A DNA stretch of 32,045 nt, from NCBI GenBank assembly GCA_002773335.1, contig PFBH01000001.1:61280-93324 (forward strand), given 5' to 3'. This document shows positions 1-9,502 of this stretch, one piece after another (the stretch's first letter is position 1; each line of letters starts with the position of its first letter). The DNA is from Candidatus Kaiserbacteria bacterium CG10_big_fil_rev_8_21_14_0_10_45_20. Its GTDB lineage: Bacteria > Patescibacteriota > Minisyncoccia > Phycocordibacterales > Phycocordibacteraceae. The position numbers and the translations under genes are program-made. A model generated the notes under the pieces. It was not told where the DNA came from. It saw nothing but the letters and a program-made list of their open reading frames with translations, and did not search any database.

Positions 1-420
1 ACTCGTCGCCTTATAGTCAACGATATGAATCTCTCCTTGCGGATTCACCCACAAATCGTCAACTGCCCCTGAGACAGTAAAGCCCGTCGGCTGATGGAAA
101 GTGTCCACCCCTTTAAAGTTCTCTCTCCAAATGTCCAGTTTTTTGTGTTCAAAAGGTATAGCGTCGACACCATACTCCAGCATAAGCGGATGTGCTTCTT
201 TTTGCCCCCTATGAATATCAAATTCTTTTTTTAAAAGGGCGTCAACAGCCGAGTTTAAGTTAAAAGGGTACCCTTTTGGTCGCGCCGTCCCTAGTTTATT
301 GTCTATATAAAAACAACGTGGACACTCAACGTAGAGATCAATTTTAGAGCGAGAAAGCCTCCATCGGGGACCGCCGTAGTTCCAATCTGCTTTACGAACA
401 GGTTTATAGTATTGCGACAT
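1..420 (-). CDS. PD-(D/E)XK nuclease superfamily protein (RecB/Cas4-like), N-terminal 140 aa, truncated by window edge
   Basis: Not in the ORF track. Reverse translation from ATG at 420 is open to base 1: MSQYYKPVRKADWNYGGPRWRLSRSKIDLYVECPRCFYIDNKLG...GAVDDLWVNPQGEIHIVDYKATS. 'S.S.ID.Y..CPR.FY' and 'DDLW....G..HIVDYKAT' resemble RecB/Cas4-type PD-(D/E)XK motifs. Confidence 0.75.
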   Translation of the reverse strand, partial: MSQYYKPVRKADWNYGGPRWRLSRSKIDLYVECPRCFYIDNKLGTARPKGYPFNLNSAVDALLKKEFDIHRGQKEAHPLMLEYGVDAIPFEHKKLDIWRENFKGVDTFHQPTGFTVSGAVDDLWVNPQGEIHIVDYKATS

Positions 421-450
421 CTCTCTCTAGTGTACCGCACAGAATCGGTA

Positions 451-1281
451 TTATCCAAGGCGACACAGCTGTGCACTTTCGTGTATCACCTCTTTATGCT
501 TCCGAGGTACCACCCCCGCCTGAGAGAGGGTTTCGGGGTTTTGGGCAATCATATTGCACATAGTTACACCAGTTTCAAGAAGACGCTTTTTTTCTGCCTT
601 AGAAAGTGACGTAAGAACCGTTACGGGGTAAAGGTTGTTTGTATTAACCAACGTTGAAAGTGATTCGCCGTGCGGGTAACTCCACCCTAACAAGTTGAGT
701 CCTGCGCACTTTGCATAATCAATCGTACTTGAGGTAAATTTTGTATTGGTAATCAACCATCCTTCCGTCATAGAGTTTTCATCACCACGATTTTTTGCTC
801 CTTCAAAAATATCCTGAAACCGTGCCGAGACATACAGCGCGGTCTTTAAATCAACCTTAAACCCCGGAACGTTATGAAACTTAAGCTCAGCTCCGCACAC
901 AACACCTTCCTTTTCCATCACCACGTCAAGTTCGTGCGAAACACAACGTCCCTTCACCATCACTCTCGTTTTTGTTGTGTAACCTCGTGACCGCATTACC
1001 TCAGAGATAAAATCTTCAAAAGGAAATCCTGTCGGCCCCAGCTCAAGGATGGCCCGACGCATTGAGTATTTCGCCGCGGATGTTTTTTCTATTTTCTTTA
1101 ATTCTCTAAATGCTTGTTTATAAATCTCTGTAGTGGTCATTCCATCGCGCAGTGCCGAAACAATGGTATCCGCCACATTCTCCGCAACAGCCTGATCTGC
1201 TCCAGAATGCACCAACGAAGCAATAAGTTTTTCTATCTGAAACTCTTCCTTAGTTCCGTCCCCTTTTATGATAGTTGTCAT
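451..1281 (-). CDS. ATP-cone domain protein fused to restriction-endonuclease-like (Mrr-type PD-(D/E)XK) domain
   Basis: 276 aa; N-terminal 'TTIIKGDGTKEEFQIEKLIASLVHSGA' resembles an ATP-cone; 'FEDFISEVMRSRGY...HELDVVMEKEGVVCGAELKFHN' resembles an Mrr-like D...ExK core. Confidence 0.7.
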   Translation of the reverse strand: MTTIIKGDGTKEEFQIEKLIASLVHSGADQAVAENVADTIVSALRDGMTTTEIYKQAFRELKKIEKTSAAKYSMRRAILELGPTGFPFEDFISEVMRSRGYTTKTRVMVKGRCVSHELDVVMEKEGVVCGAELKFHNVPGFKVDLKTALYVSARFQDIFEGAKNRGDENSMTEGWLITNTKFTSSTIDYAKCAGLNLLGWSYPHGESLSTLVNTNNLYPVTVLTSLSKAEKKRLLETGVTMCNMIAQNPETLSQAGVVPRKHKEVIHESAQLCRLG

Positions 1282-1314
1282 ATGTTTTTACTACTTACAT
1301 TCTACCCCATCTCT

Positions 1315-2379
1315 CTATTGCACAATCCCGCCCCCCAAACAACGCTCATTTTCATATAAAACAACAGACTGTCCCTTTGCAATTAATACTGACTCTTCAA
1401 ATACTATACTCCACTGACTCTCAGTTTGCGTCACACGCACCGGGTATTTTGCTCCGCGGTAACGTATCTGCGCTTGGTACACCCCGCTTTCACGAGGTGC
1501 TTCTGACACCCAATTTACTTTTTCAAGAACGTATACCTGCTTTGTATCGCTTACAGTTTCTGATTCAGATACCACCAATTCATTTGTCTCTTTATTTTTT
1601 TTGATCACGTATAGTCTGTGAGGAGTTGAGGTAGAAACGTGCTGTCCTAATGTATAAAAAGCAACACCTTCGTGCTTTCCAACCGCATTTCCTTCTATGT
1701 CTCGAATAATTCCTTCTTCTACGGGGATGTATCGCTTTAAAAATTCAGCCATATCTACATGCCCCAAAAAACAAATTCCTTGAGAGTCTTTTTTTGTAGC
1801 GTTTGGCAGTCCAACCGAGCTTGCAATACTCCTGACCTCTTTTTTTTGCACACCTCCTACGGGAAAGAGCGTATGCGATAGATCATCTTGGGTCAGTGTC
1901 CATAAAAAGTAACTCTGGTCTTTTGTCTCGTCCACGCCACGCAACAGTTTGTGTTCTGTTTTTTGTGTTTTATTTGTACCTTGTGATACCTGTGCTCCAT
2001 GTTTTTCATTGCGGGCGTAATGCCCCGTTGCGATAGCCTCGGCTCCATCTTTCTTTGCTCTTTCCCAAAAAATGCCAAACTTAATAGCCCTATTACACAT
2101 TACATCCGGATTTGGCGTACGCCCTTCTTTGTATTCAGAAAGTAAATATTCAACAACGCTCTCTTTATACTCTTCTTCAACGTCATACGTTTTAAATGGT
2201 ATTTGTAGGTGTCCCGCGACCCGCATCGCGTCCAGTCTGTCTTGCGCTCCGGTGCATGGCAAAAAATCAGGCTCCCACACCTTCAAAAAGACCCCTGTAA
2301 CGTCGTGCCCCGCCTTTTTAAGAAGGTAGGCAGACACCGCCGAGTCAACGCCTCCTGATAGTCCGACGAATATCTTCAT
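1315..2379 (-). CDS. mnmA: tRNA-specific 2-thiouridylase MnmA
   Basis: 354 aa; SGGVDSAV PP-loop, 'GRTPNPDVMCNRAIKFG', 'ATGHYAR', 'DQSYFLWTL', 'GICFLG' motifs. Confidence 0.95.
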   Translation of the reverse strand: MKIFVGLSGGVDSAVSAYLLKKAGHDVTGVFLKVWEPDFLPCTGAQDRLDAMRVAGHLQIPFKTYDVEEEYKESVVEYLLSEYKEGRTPNPDVMCNRAIKFGIFWERAKKDGAEAIATGHYARNEKHGAQVSQGTNKTQKTEHKLLRGVDETKDQSYFLWTLTQDDLSHTLFPVGGVQKKEVRSIASSVGLPNATKKDSQGICFLGHVDMAEFLKRYIPVEEGIIRDIEGNAVGKHEGVAFYTLGQHVSTSTPHRLYVIKKNKETNELVVSESETVSDTKQVYVLEKVNWVSEAPRESGVYQAQIRYRGAKYPVRVTQTESQWSIVFEESVLIAKGQSVVLYENERCLGGGIVQ

Positions 2380-2520
2380 TTATTTTTTGTAACCCCCGAG
2401 ACCTTTGCCCGTCTTAAGCACCGCTAGAATTTTTCCACAAGAACATTTATATCTTGCTCCAAGTATATCTTCTCGTATTCGTTGATCTGGGGTGCAAATA
2501 TGTTCACGTTCTTGTCTCAT
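2380..2520 (-). CDS. small 46-aa hypothetical protein with a CxC motif
   Basis: Not in the ORF track. Reverse translation MRQEREHICTPDQRIREDILGARYKCSCGKILAVLKTGKGLGGYKK*; fills the gap between mltG and mnmA and its stop codon directly abuts the mnmA ATG. Confidence 0.5.
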   Translation of the reverse strand: MRQEREHICTPDQRIREDILGARYKCSCGKILAVLKTGKGLGGYKK

Positions 2521-2532
2521 ATAAATTGAACA

Positions 2533-3510
2533 TTACCGTAAAAACCGTCGATTTGCTACATGCTCATCGAAAGTTCTCGCGTAGTGCATCCTCCCATCAG
2601 CACCGGTAAGGTAGTAGTAGTATTTAGTTTCAATAGGGTTTACAGCTGCTTTAATCGAGTCTATGCCGGGGTTAGCAATCGGCCCCGGGGGCAATCCAGG
2701 GTTCTTGTATGTGTTGTATGGAGAGTCAACCTCAAGGTCATCAAATGTCGGATTAAATGTCTCTCGTTCAAAGATGTATCCGAAGACGGCATCCACCTGA
2801 AGCAATATACCTTCCCGCTCTCTCTTCCATAGTATGCCTGCAACAATTTGCTTTGTTTCATATCGGCGAGCCTCTCTCTCGAGTATTGACGCCATGGTAA
2901 CTACCTCTTCCATACTTCTTCCAAAAGCGTTTATTTCTTCTTCTATAGAAGCTACCTTTTCATCAAACGCCTCTCTCATAACAGATACAATTCTTTCTGG
3001 CTTTACGTTTGGTGAAAATAAATAAGTATCAGGAAACAGAAACCCTTCATATAAGAGTGCTTCTTCTAAAAATCTTTCTGTATCAAAATGAGGCAGTGTG
3101 CTTTCTAAGGTGGTCGCCATCTGGCGAACAGTCAGACCTTCAGGAAAGGTAACGCGAACCAGTGGCGACCCGGTATTTCCAGAGAGTACGCGCGATGTAA
3201 CGCCAAAAATAGAGAGAGGTCTTTCAAACTCGTATATCCCAGAGCGCACCCCCGCATCGTCTCCATACAGCAGTATCAAAAAAGAGAAAAATTCTCCAGA
3301 CAAGATAACCTTTTGCTGTTGCAAAATAATACCCGCCTCACGAATTGATACCCCCTCAGGGATATCAATCAATTGTCCAACAGGAAAGGCGCGTGGTGGC
3401 TTTATCGCACTTGCGTAAAAGACGAGTGCTACAAACAGCGCACCCAAAAACCCTACTGTTATATATTTTTTATAAGTAAAAAAGAGTTCTTTCATAAAAA
3501 TGACTCTCAA
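2533..3510 (-). CDS. mltG: endolytic transglycosylase MltG (YceG-like)
   Basis: 325 aa; N-terminal TM, 'EGFLFPDTYLF', 'MASILEREA', 'SPYNTYKNPGLPPGPIANPG' signature; start overlaps the upstream gene's stop (ATGA). Confidence 0.93.
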   Translation of the reverse strand: MRVIFMKELFFTYKKYITVGFLGALFVALVFYASAIKPPRAFPVGQLIDIPEGVSIREAGIILQQQKVILSGEFFSFLILLYGDDAGVRSGIYEFERPLSIFGVTSRVLSGNTGSPLVRVTFPEGLTVRQMATTLESTLPHFDTERFLEEALLYEGFLFPDTYLFSPNVKPERIVSVMREAFDEKVASIEEEINAFGRSMEEVVTMASILEREARRYETKQIVAGILWKREREGILLQVDAVFGYIFERETFNPTFDDLEVDSPYNTYKNPGLPPGPIANPGIDSIKAAVNPIETKYYYYLTGADGRMHYARTFDEHVANRRFLR

Positions 3511-4733
3511 GAAATCGGCATATGCGGTACGTTTTCCGGCGGTTCAAGCTTATTTTTGTTAGCGAGTGGACTGGTTCTTACAATATGAGGAATATGAAAT
3601 ATAGTAGCAAACTCAGCGGTATTTAAAACAAAAGAATCTCCATAGTACGGAGGGGCAAAAAATGCCCGACGTTTATAGAGATCAAATAAATAAGAAGACT
3701 CTAAAGGGGGTACGGCTGAAAAGATGTCAGAGAGGGGCCACGAAATAGCTTCGCGAGGATTTTTAGGAACCAACACATTTAAATTTGGATCCGAAAATTC
3801 ATCAAAAAGTGTATTGAGGGACTCTGCGCGCACATCGTCAAATTGACTGCGCGGTGCAAAGTACACTGCACGAACACCAACATCAAAGGCGGGTTTAGTG
3901 AGCGCCTCTTCAATTGCTTCAACTACTCTCTTTTTTGTATCAGGGAGCGAACGAACGTCACCTTGCGAGCCAATAATATTTCCTATCTCCCCTTCTGCGT
4001 CTCCATGTAGCGTATCCTCTGGTGCCTTCCAAAACTTTTCTCTATCACGTTGGTGTGGTCGCACAATGTATGAAATGCAAAAATACTCTTGATTCTTGAG
4101 CGATGCGAGACTTTCAACAAGATTTAAAAAAGGATCTTCTGCTTTCTTTACCGACTCGTATGCTTCGTATGTCTTTAGTGGATACGGATCGGGTTTTCCC
4201 AAGGTATATTCAGACACTGCAAGCTTCATAGAGAGCGAATCAAAAGCAACCTGTCGGATGTAATCATTCGTCTGATCGATGTCTATATCGCGATACTCAG
4301 AACGAATGCGAGACTCAATGGTGGCTCGGTGACTGGTGGGAACTCGCATAAAAAACCGTACCTCTCCATTGTGTGCCATCAATTCAAACGACCACGGCAT
4401 TCTCATTTTTCCTATAAAGAAAGACTCTTTCCAAGAAACGTGAGACCTATGGTACAGAGAGTAAAAAACGAGCTCCATCGCGCGCGCTGTTTTTGGCGTT
4501 TCTAATCCCGGTTTTAATTCAAGCACCGTATAGGGAATATTTGAAACGTACTGAGATCGAACGTAGACCAGCCACAGCGGAATTAAAATAGCCGTAAGGA
4601 GTATCGGCAACCACAGTGGCGAAAGAAAGAAGATACCACCAAAAATAAAAGCTACAACACCTGGCGCAAGCCAAATACCAATCGGAATAACCAGTAGTAA
4701 AGAAAGCGTTATAAAACGCAGAACAATTCGCAT
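3507..4733 (-). CDS. conserved membrane-anchored protein of unknown function
   Basis: ORF open to 4754; alternative start MRIVLRFITL at 4733. Two N-terminal hydrophobic segments followed by a long soluble domain. Confidence 0.7.
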   Translation of the reverse strand: MRIVLRFITLSLLLVIPIGIWLAPGVVAFIFGGIFFLSPLWLPILLTAILIPLWLVYVRSQYVSNIPYTVLELKPGLETPKTARAMELVFYSLYHRSHVSWKESFFIGKMRMPWSFELMAHNGEVRFFMRVPTSHRATIESRIRSEYRDIDIDQTNDYIRQVAFDSLSMKLAVSEYTLGKPDPYPLKTYEAYESVKKAEDPFLNLVESLASLKNQEYFCISYIVRPHQRDREKFWKAPEDTLHGDAEGEIGNIIGSQGDVRSLPDTKKRVVEAIEEALTKPAFDVGVRAVYFAPRSQFDDVRAESLNTLFDEFSDPNLNVLVPKNPREAISWPLSDIFSAVPPLESSYLFDLYKRRAFFAPPYYGDSFVLNTAEFATIFHIPHIVRTSPLANKNKLEPPENVPHMPIS

Positions 4734-4783
4734 ACAAGTAAAATAATACACCATCTTTATCCTCGTGTACCCTTATATACAAA

Positions 4784-4813
4784 GTCCCCCTCAGAGTTTT
4801 CTCTGAGGGGGAC
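4784..4813 (-). terminator. perfect 13-bp stem-loop downstream of the sigma-r4/HARE gene
   Basis: GTCCCCCTCAGAG-TTTT-CTCTGAGGGGGAC; on the minus strand it lies just after the stop at 4828, with a modest T-containing tail. Confidence 0.75.
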
Positions 4814-4827
4814 GAAAACACCGTGTG

Positions 4828-5868
4828 CTACTTTGTGTTTTGCAGAGAGTACTTCCCGTCTTTCGTCTTTGTAAACTTAGGATTCTGAAGATTTACCACG
4901 ATGGTGTTATCTTTCACCCAACGTTGTTTTCGAACTTCTTCCATTATCTCATTTTTTGTCAGAGGACCTTTTTCGTTCAAAATCTGAGTGATCACATTGA
5001 TGACCGGTCCAGGTTCATACCCCCACTCAGAGAGCGCATACATACCGCGACCAACAAGAACAAATCGTTTATCTTTTATAAGTTCGTTATGAGTTGTTGC
5101 TTCGTGAGCCTTCTTTCCAAACAGTTGCTTAATGGTTTGTGCAACTTCTCTAAAGTGCATCGGAGAGCCATGACGTTTCAGTGCGAGGTAGGCGTAATCA
5201 CGAATGTTTTTTACCTTAATTCCAGGAGCTGACTCGCGACCCCACTCACCCAATGGGTTTTTAATGAGGCACTGCGAAAGCTCTAACCAGCGCAAAATGG
5301 TACTTCGGTTTCGATGCTTCGCATTGGCGCGAACCAAACACGACTCTACGTGCTTAACAAGTTCGTCTTCAGAAAGCACATCAGAGGGACGTACCTTACC
5401 GTGCACTTCTTTGAGCGCATCTTCAACAACTTTTGCGACATCGCTGTCCACGTGCCATCGGACGGCAAAGTGATCATCTTCTTTCGTTCTCTGAAACGCC
5501 CTACCAACGACAAGTAAAAAGTAGAGGTGGTTACGGGTCTCAACATCTGGTGCCAGTGTATTTAATATTGCCTTCTCCGATAAAATTGCCCCTAAATTGT
5601 GGATAGCCTCTTCAAGTGCGCTAAAAGACTCGTTTTCTTTAATGAGGGCTTCGGATTCTTGGATCAGCTTAATAGCGTGATTTTCAATTTGGCGCACCCG
5701 TTCACGGGTAATACCGTAGCGTTTTCCGATAGCATCAAGCGTTTCTGATTTTTTTCCCGGAGCAAGACCATAGCGAGAGACAACAACATCTCGAGACCTC
5801 TCAGGAAGCGATCCTACAAGTCTCTTTGTTACTGCGTTTGGTTTAAAAGGTAATGGTGTCTTGGGCAT
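4828..5868 (-). CDS. sigma-70 region-4-like helix-turn-helix protein with a HARE-HTH-like domain
   Basis: 346 aa; 'SRDVVVSRYGL...TLDAIGKRYGITRERVRQIENHAIKLI' is a sigma region 4 signature; 'YAYLALKRHGSPMHFREVAQTIKQLFGKKAHEATTHNELIKDKRFVLVGRGMYALSEWGY' resembles HARE-HTH as in RNAP delta. Confidence 0.85.
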   Translation of the reverse strand: MPKTPLPFKPNAVTKRLVGSLPERSRDVVVSRYGLAPGKKSETLDAIGKRYGITRERVRQIENHAIKLIQESEALIKENESFSALEEAIHNLGAILSEKAILNTLAPDVETRNHLYFLLVVGRAFQRTKEDDHFAVRWHVDSDVAKVVEDALKEVHGKVRPSDVLSEDELVKHVESCLVRANAKHRNRSTILRWLELSQCLIKNPLGEWGRESAPGIKVKNIRDYAYLALKRHGSPMHFREVAQTIKQLFGKKAHEATTHNELIKDKRFVLVGRGMYALSEWGYEPGPVINVITQILNEKGPLTKNEIMEEVRKQRWVKDNTIVVNLQNPKFTKTKDGKYSLQNTK

Positions 5869-5977
5869 GTTTGGTTTTTATGGTCTTATATATACTATTC
5901 TTATATCATAATAATGATTTTATGTAAAGTAGCCCCCTTTTCTTATCCACAGAAAGGTGGTCTAGTGATAATTGATA

Positions 5978-8434
5978 TTATAACACAAAACTTATTATTT
6001 TTCCGGCGCGGTATATTACCTTTTTAGGCAGTGTCTCCAAGTACTTTTTAAGCTTTTCGTTATTAGAAACTATCGTTATAACTTCGTCTTCAGGTGCCGT
6101 GGGGCTGACTAAAACCGTACCGCGAGTCTTTCCATCTATTTGAACAGCAATTTCAACCTCATCCAAGACGACTTTAGACTCATCGTGCTTTGGCCACTCT
6201 TCCAAATGCACTGACTGCGTATAAGAAAGATTCTCCCATAGCTCTTCAGCTATGTGGGGGGTAAACGGAGCCAAGATTTTCACAAACGCTTCAAATTGCT
6301 CGCGTCCGATAGTTCCCTCTTTTTCTACCGCGTTCAAAAAAATCATCATTTGCGACATTGCCGTATTAAATTTAAACGATTCAATATCATCGCCAACCTT
6401 TTTAAGGGTCTGATGGAGGATCGTCTCAAGTGCCTCAACCGGGGCGTCAGTAACCAATGTTTGCATTCGCCACACCTTTTCAATAAACCTACGGGTTCCG
6501 ACTAACCCGTTTGTAGACCACGCGATAGCATTTTCAAAAGGGCCCATAAACATCTCATAAGCACGGAGAGAGTCTGCCCCCACATTCTCTACAATATCGT
6601 CAGGGTTGATAACATTCCCCCACCGCTTACTCATTTTCCGCCCATCTTCCGCCTCTATCAGTCCAACAGAGTGCAGTTCAGTAAAGGGTTCCGCTGAAGA
6701 AACTACGTTAATGTCGTACAAAAACTTGTGCCAAAAGCGTGCGTATATGAGGTGACGCGTCGCATGCTCTGCTCCGCCAACATACACGTCAACCGGATTC
6801 CAATACTTCTCTCTCTTAGGATCAAAAATCTTTTCGTTATTATGTGGGTCGACGTAACGCAAATAGTACCAACACGACCCTGCCCACTGAGGCATAGTGT
6901 TCGTCTCTCGCTTTCCACCTCCTCCGCAGTGAGGGCATGTGACGTTGACCCACTCGGCAATACCCGCAAGCGGAGACTCTCCTGTCCCTGTCGGTTCGTA
7001 GTGTTCAACCTCAGGTAGGCGCACAGGCAAATCTTTCTCTGGTACCGGGACCGCGCCACACGTATCGCAGTGAATAATAGGAATTGGCTCTCCCCAGTAT
7101 CGCTGACGCGAAAAGACCCAGTCCTGAAGGCGGTACGTGTTTGTTATTTTTCCACTAACAAATGCAGTGATTTTCTTTTTTGCGTCTGAACTTTCTAGCA
7201 AGCTAAACGTGTCCGAATTAATAGTCTTTCCATTTCCAAGGTATGGTCCGTGTTTTTCAATGTGTTTCTGCGCAAATGCTTCAATTTTTTCTTGACTTTC
7301 AATAAACAAATCAAAATCCACAAATCCATCAGGAAGAATAACGGGCTTCACTGGTAGATTGAATTTTTTCGCAAACGCAAAATCTCTCTCATCGTGCGCG
7401 GGCACCGCCATAATAGCCCCCGTGCCATAGTGTGCCAAAACGTAGTCGGCAATATATATTGGAATCTCTTCTTGTGTTGCTGGATGCACTGCTAACACTC
7501 CCTCAAGAAGCACTCCCGTCTTTTCTTTTCCTTCTGCAACTCTCTCTATTTCACTTTTACTTTTTGCCTGCTCTCTGTACGTGTTAACCTCTTTTTGATT
7601 TTGTATACTTTCTCGTAATGTATCTAAAAGGGTATGCTCTGGAGAAAGCACGAGGTACGTCGCCCCGTAGAGAGTGTCGGGCCGGGTCGTAAACACCTTA
7701 ATTGCTTGTTCTTGATCCTTGATTTTAAATTCTATTTCAGCCCCTTCGCTCTTACCAATCCAGTGACGTTGCATCTCTTTTATATGCTCTGGCCACTTAT
7801 CGAGTGTTTCAAGATCATCAAGCAACCTATCTGCGTACTCTCTAATTTTTAAAACCCACTGCCTCATTGCTTTTTGTTCCACTGCACTTCCACAGCGTTC
7901 GCACACACCGCCCTCAAGGTCTTCATTCGCAAGTCCTGTCTGACACGAAGGGCACCAGTTAATTGGCTCAAACGACTGATACGCAAGCCCCTTTTCAAAA
8001 AGTTTAAGAAATATCCACTGTGTCCATTTATAGTATTCTGGATCCGTTGTATTTATCTCTCGAGACCAATCATAATTAAAACCTATTTTTGAAAGCTGTG
8101 ATTTATATCGGGCAATATTCTTTTCAACCGCAATTCGGGGATGCGTTTTTGTTTTTATAGCGTAGTTTTCAGCTGGAAGTCCAAACGCATCCCATCCCAT
8201 CGGATGAAGCACTGCATACCCTTTCATCCGTTGAAAACGAGAGTACACGTCGGTTGCAATGTACCCCTTTGGGTGTCCCACATGGAGCCCTTCCCCTGAA
8301 GGGTACGGAAACATATCCAAAACATACTTTTTCTTCTGCCCAACCTCTCCCTCTGTTTTGTAGAGATTGTCAGTAGCCCAACGGTCTTGCCACTTCTTTT
8401 CTATTTCTTTGTGATCGTAGGGTTTCATTCTCAT
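5978..8434 (-). CDS. leuS: leucyl-tRNA synthetase
   Basis: 818 aa; 'FPYPSGEGLHVGHPKGYIATD', 'AMAVPAHDERDFAFA', 'KMSKRWGNVINPDDIV'. Start may be 8428 (second Met). Confidence 0.97.
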   Translation of the reverse strand: MRMKPYDHKEIEKKWQDRWATDNLYKTEGEVGQKKKYVLDMFPYPSGEGLHVGHPKGYIATDVYSRFQRMKGYAVLHPMGWDAFGLPAENYAIKTKTHPRIAVEKNIARYKSQLSKIGFNYDWSREINTTDPEYYKWTQWIFLKLFEKGLAYQSFEPINWCPSCQTGLANEDLEGGVCERCGSAVEQKAMRQWVLKIREYADRLLDDLETLDKWPEHIKEMQRHWIGKSEGAEIEFKIKDQEQAIKVFTTRPDTLYGATYLVLSPEHTLLDTLRESIQNQKEVNTYREQAKSKSEIERVAEGKEKTGVLLEGVLAVHPATQEEIPIYIADYVLAHYGTGAIMAVPAHDERDFAFAKKFNLPVKPVILPDGFVDFDLFIESQEKIEAFAQKHIEKHGPYLGNGKTINSDTFSLLESSDAKKKITAFVSGKITNTYRLQDWVFSRQRYWGEPIPIIHCDTCGAVPVPEKDLPVRLPEVEHYEPTGTGESPLAGIAEWVNVTCPHCGGGGKRETNTMPQWAGSCWYYLRYVDPHNNEKIFDPKREKYWNPVDVYVGGAEHATRHLIYARFWHKFLYDINVVSSAEPFTELHSVGLIEAEDGRKMSKRWGNVINPDDIVENVGADSLRAYEMFMGPFENAIAWSTNGLVGTRRFIEKVWRMQTLVTDAPVEALETILHQTLKKVGDDIESFKFNTAMSQMMIFLNAVEKEGTIGREQFEAFVKILAPFTPHIAEELWENLSYTQSVHLEEWPKHDESKVVLDEVEIAVQIDGKTRGTVLVSPTAPEDEVITIVSNNEKLKKYLETLPKKVIYRAGKIISFVL

Positions 8435-8460
8435 TACTATACTAGAAACCTAGTATAGTA
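8435..8460. repeat. perfect 11-bp inverted repeat abutting the leuS start
   Basis: TACTATACTAG-AAAC-CTAGTATAGTA; contains TATACT/TATAGT -10-like hexamers and no T-run. Confidence 0.8.
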
Positions 8461-8480
8461 CGAAATATGTAACCAATGCA

Positions 8481-9494
8481 TTACTTACCCCGAGAGATGT
8501 ACTTTTTGTTAATAAATAACGTCAGGTACCCAACCCCAATCACAAAAAACCCACTGACAATGAGAACGAGTGGCCACCCAAAAGAGTCTGCAAAGTAGCG
8601 ACTGGTTATATGAACTATGTGAGCGATCAAAAAGATACCCGAAAAGACAAGCATAGATCTGCTTTGTAAAAAGACACTGCCGTAGAAACCTGCAAACAAA
8701 ACCACGATATACAGTAAGTCAAAAATACCGCCCAAAAAGAATCCTGCGAGTAAAATACCGAGTGATCCAAATAGGTATAAAATTCCTCGGACTGACCGTC
8801 TCTCTTTTTTAAGGTACGCCTCTATGTTATTTTTGTTTGTTGATATGCTGTATCCGATCAACAGATACGCGACTCCAAGTACAATAACCGACCAGTTGGT
8901 GACAGAAGAGAAGATATGAGACTCTAATGCTCCAAAGATAATTGAAAAGTATGCCGAAGACGCGTACGCAACCGCGAGCAGAATCAAAATGCTTTTTTTA
9001 CAAAGTACGTACGTTACCAAAAACAAAACAAACAAGAGCGCTCCGATTATAAAGTTTACCTCCCACCCAAAACGAATTGACAACTCAGTCAAAAGTACAA
9101 ATATACCCGCCGGAGCTAACCCGGCAGAAAAAGTAAAGAATACTTGAGAGAGTATGTTGTGGGGGCCCTTAGAAAATAGAAATCCGGCGATATACAGGGC
9201 TACAGACGTACCGAGGGTAATAATGAGTCGTCCAAGAAAGTTAATGTCCTCCCAAAACTGCCCGACGAGAGTAAAAATGCCCACAATCGCTATAATGGCT
9301 CCGATCGTATAAAAAATCGCCGGAATCTTCTTTGATAGACTGCTTTGCTCTTCTTGTGGTTCCTCAATGTGCGTATCAGCCCCAGCGTCTGGTTGTATAC
9401 CCATAGAAGGCTGTAGTGCGTACAGGTCCTCTTTGGTAATGGTGCCGTTTTGCAATTCTTGTTGAATTAAATTAAGTATTTCTCTTTTTTCCAT
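8481..9494 (-). CDS. polytopic membrane protein (DUF2157-like)
   Basis: ORF open to 9515; MEKREILNLIQQELQNGTITKEDLYAL start at 9494 preferred. Short soluble N-terminus followed by about 8-10 TM segments. Confidence 0.7.
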   Translation of the reverse strand: MEKREILNLIQQELQNGTITKEDLYALQPSMGIQPDAGADTHIEEPQEEQSSLSKKIPAIFYTIGAIIAIVGIFTLVGQFWEDINFLGRLIITLGTSVALYIAGFLFSKGPHNILSQVFFTFSAGLAPAGIFVLLTELSIRFGWEVNFIIGALLFVLFLVTYVLCKKSILILLAVAYASSAYFSIIFGALESHIFSSVTNWSVIVLGVAYLLIGYSISTNKNNIEAYLKKERRSVRGILYLFGSLGILLAGFFLGGIFDLLYIVVLFAGFYGSVFLQSRSMLVFSGIFLIAHIVHITSRYFADSFGWPLVLIVSGFFVIGVGYLTLFINKKYISRGK

Positions 9495-9502
9495 AGTACT
9501 GT

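Noticed and set aside
5943-5951. Perfect DnaA-box-like TTATCCACA in the leuS/sigma-r4 intergenic region
   Set aside because: Only one perfect copy seen, plus one near match (tgtggatag, about 5598) inside a CDS; no box cluster, AT-rich DUE or dnaA/dnaN genes, so not called an origin. It also sits in the loop of a weak leuS 3' hairpin.
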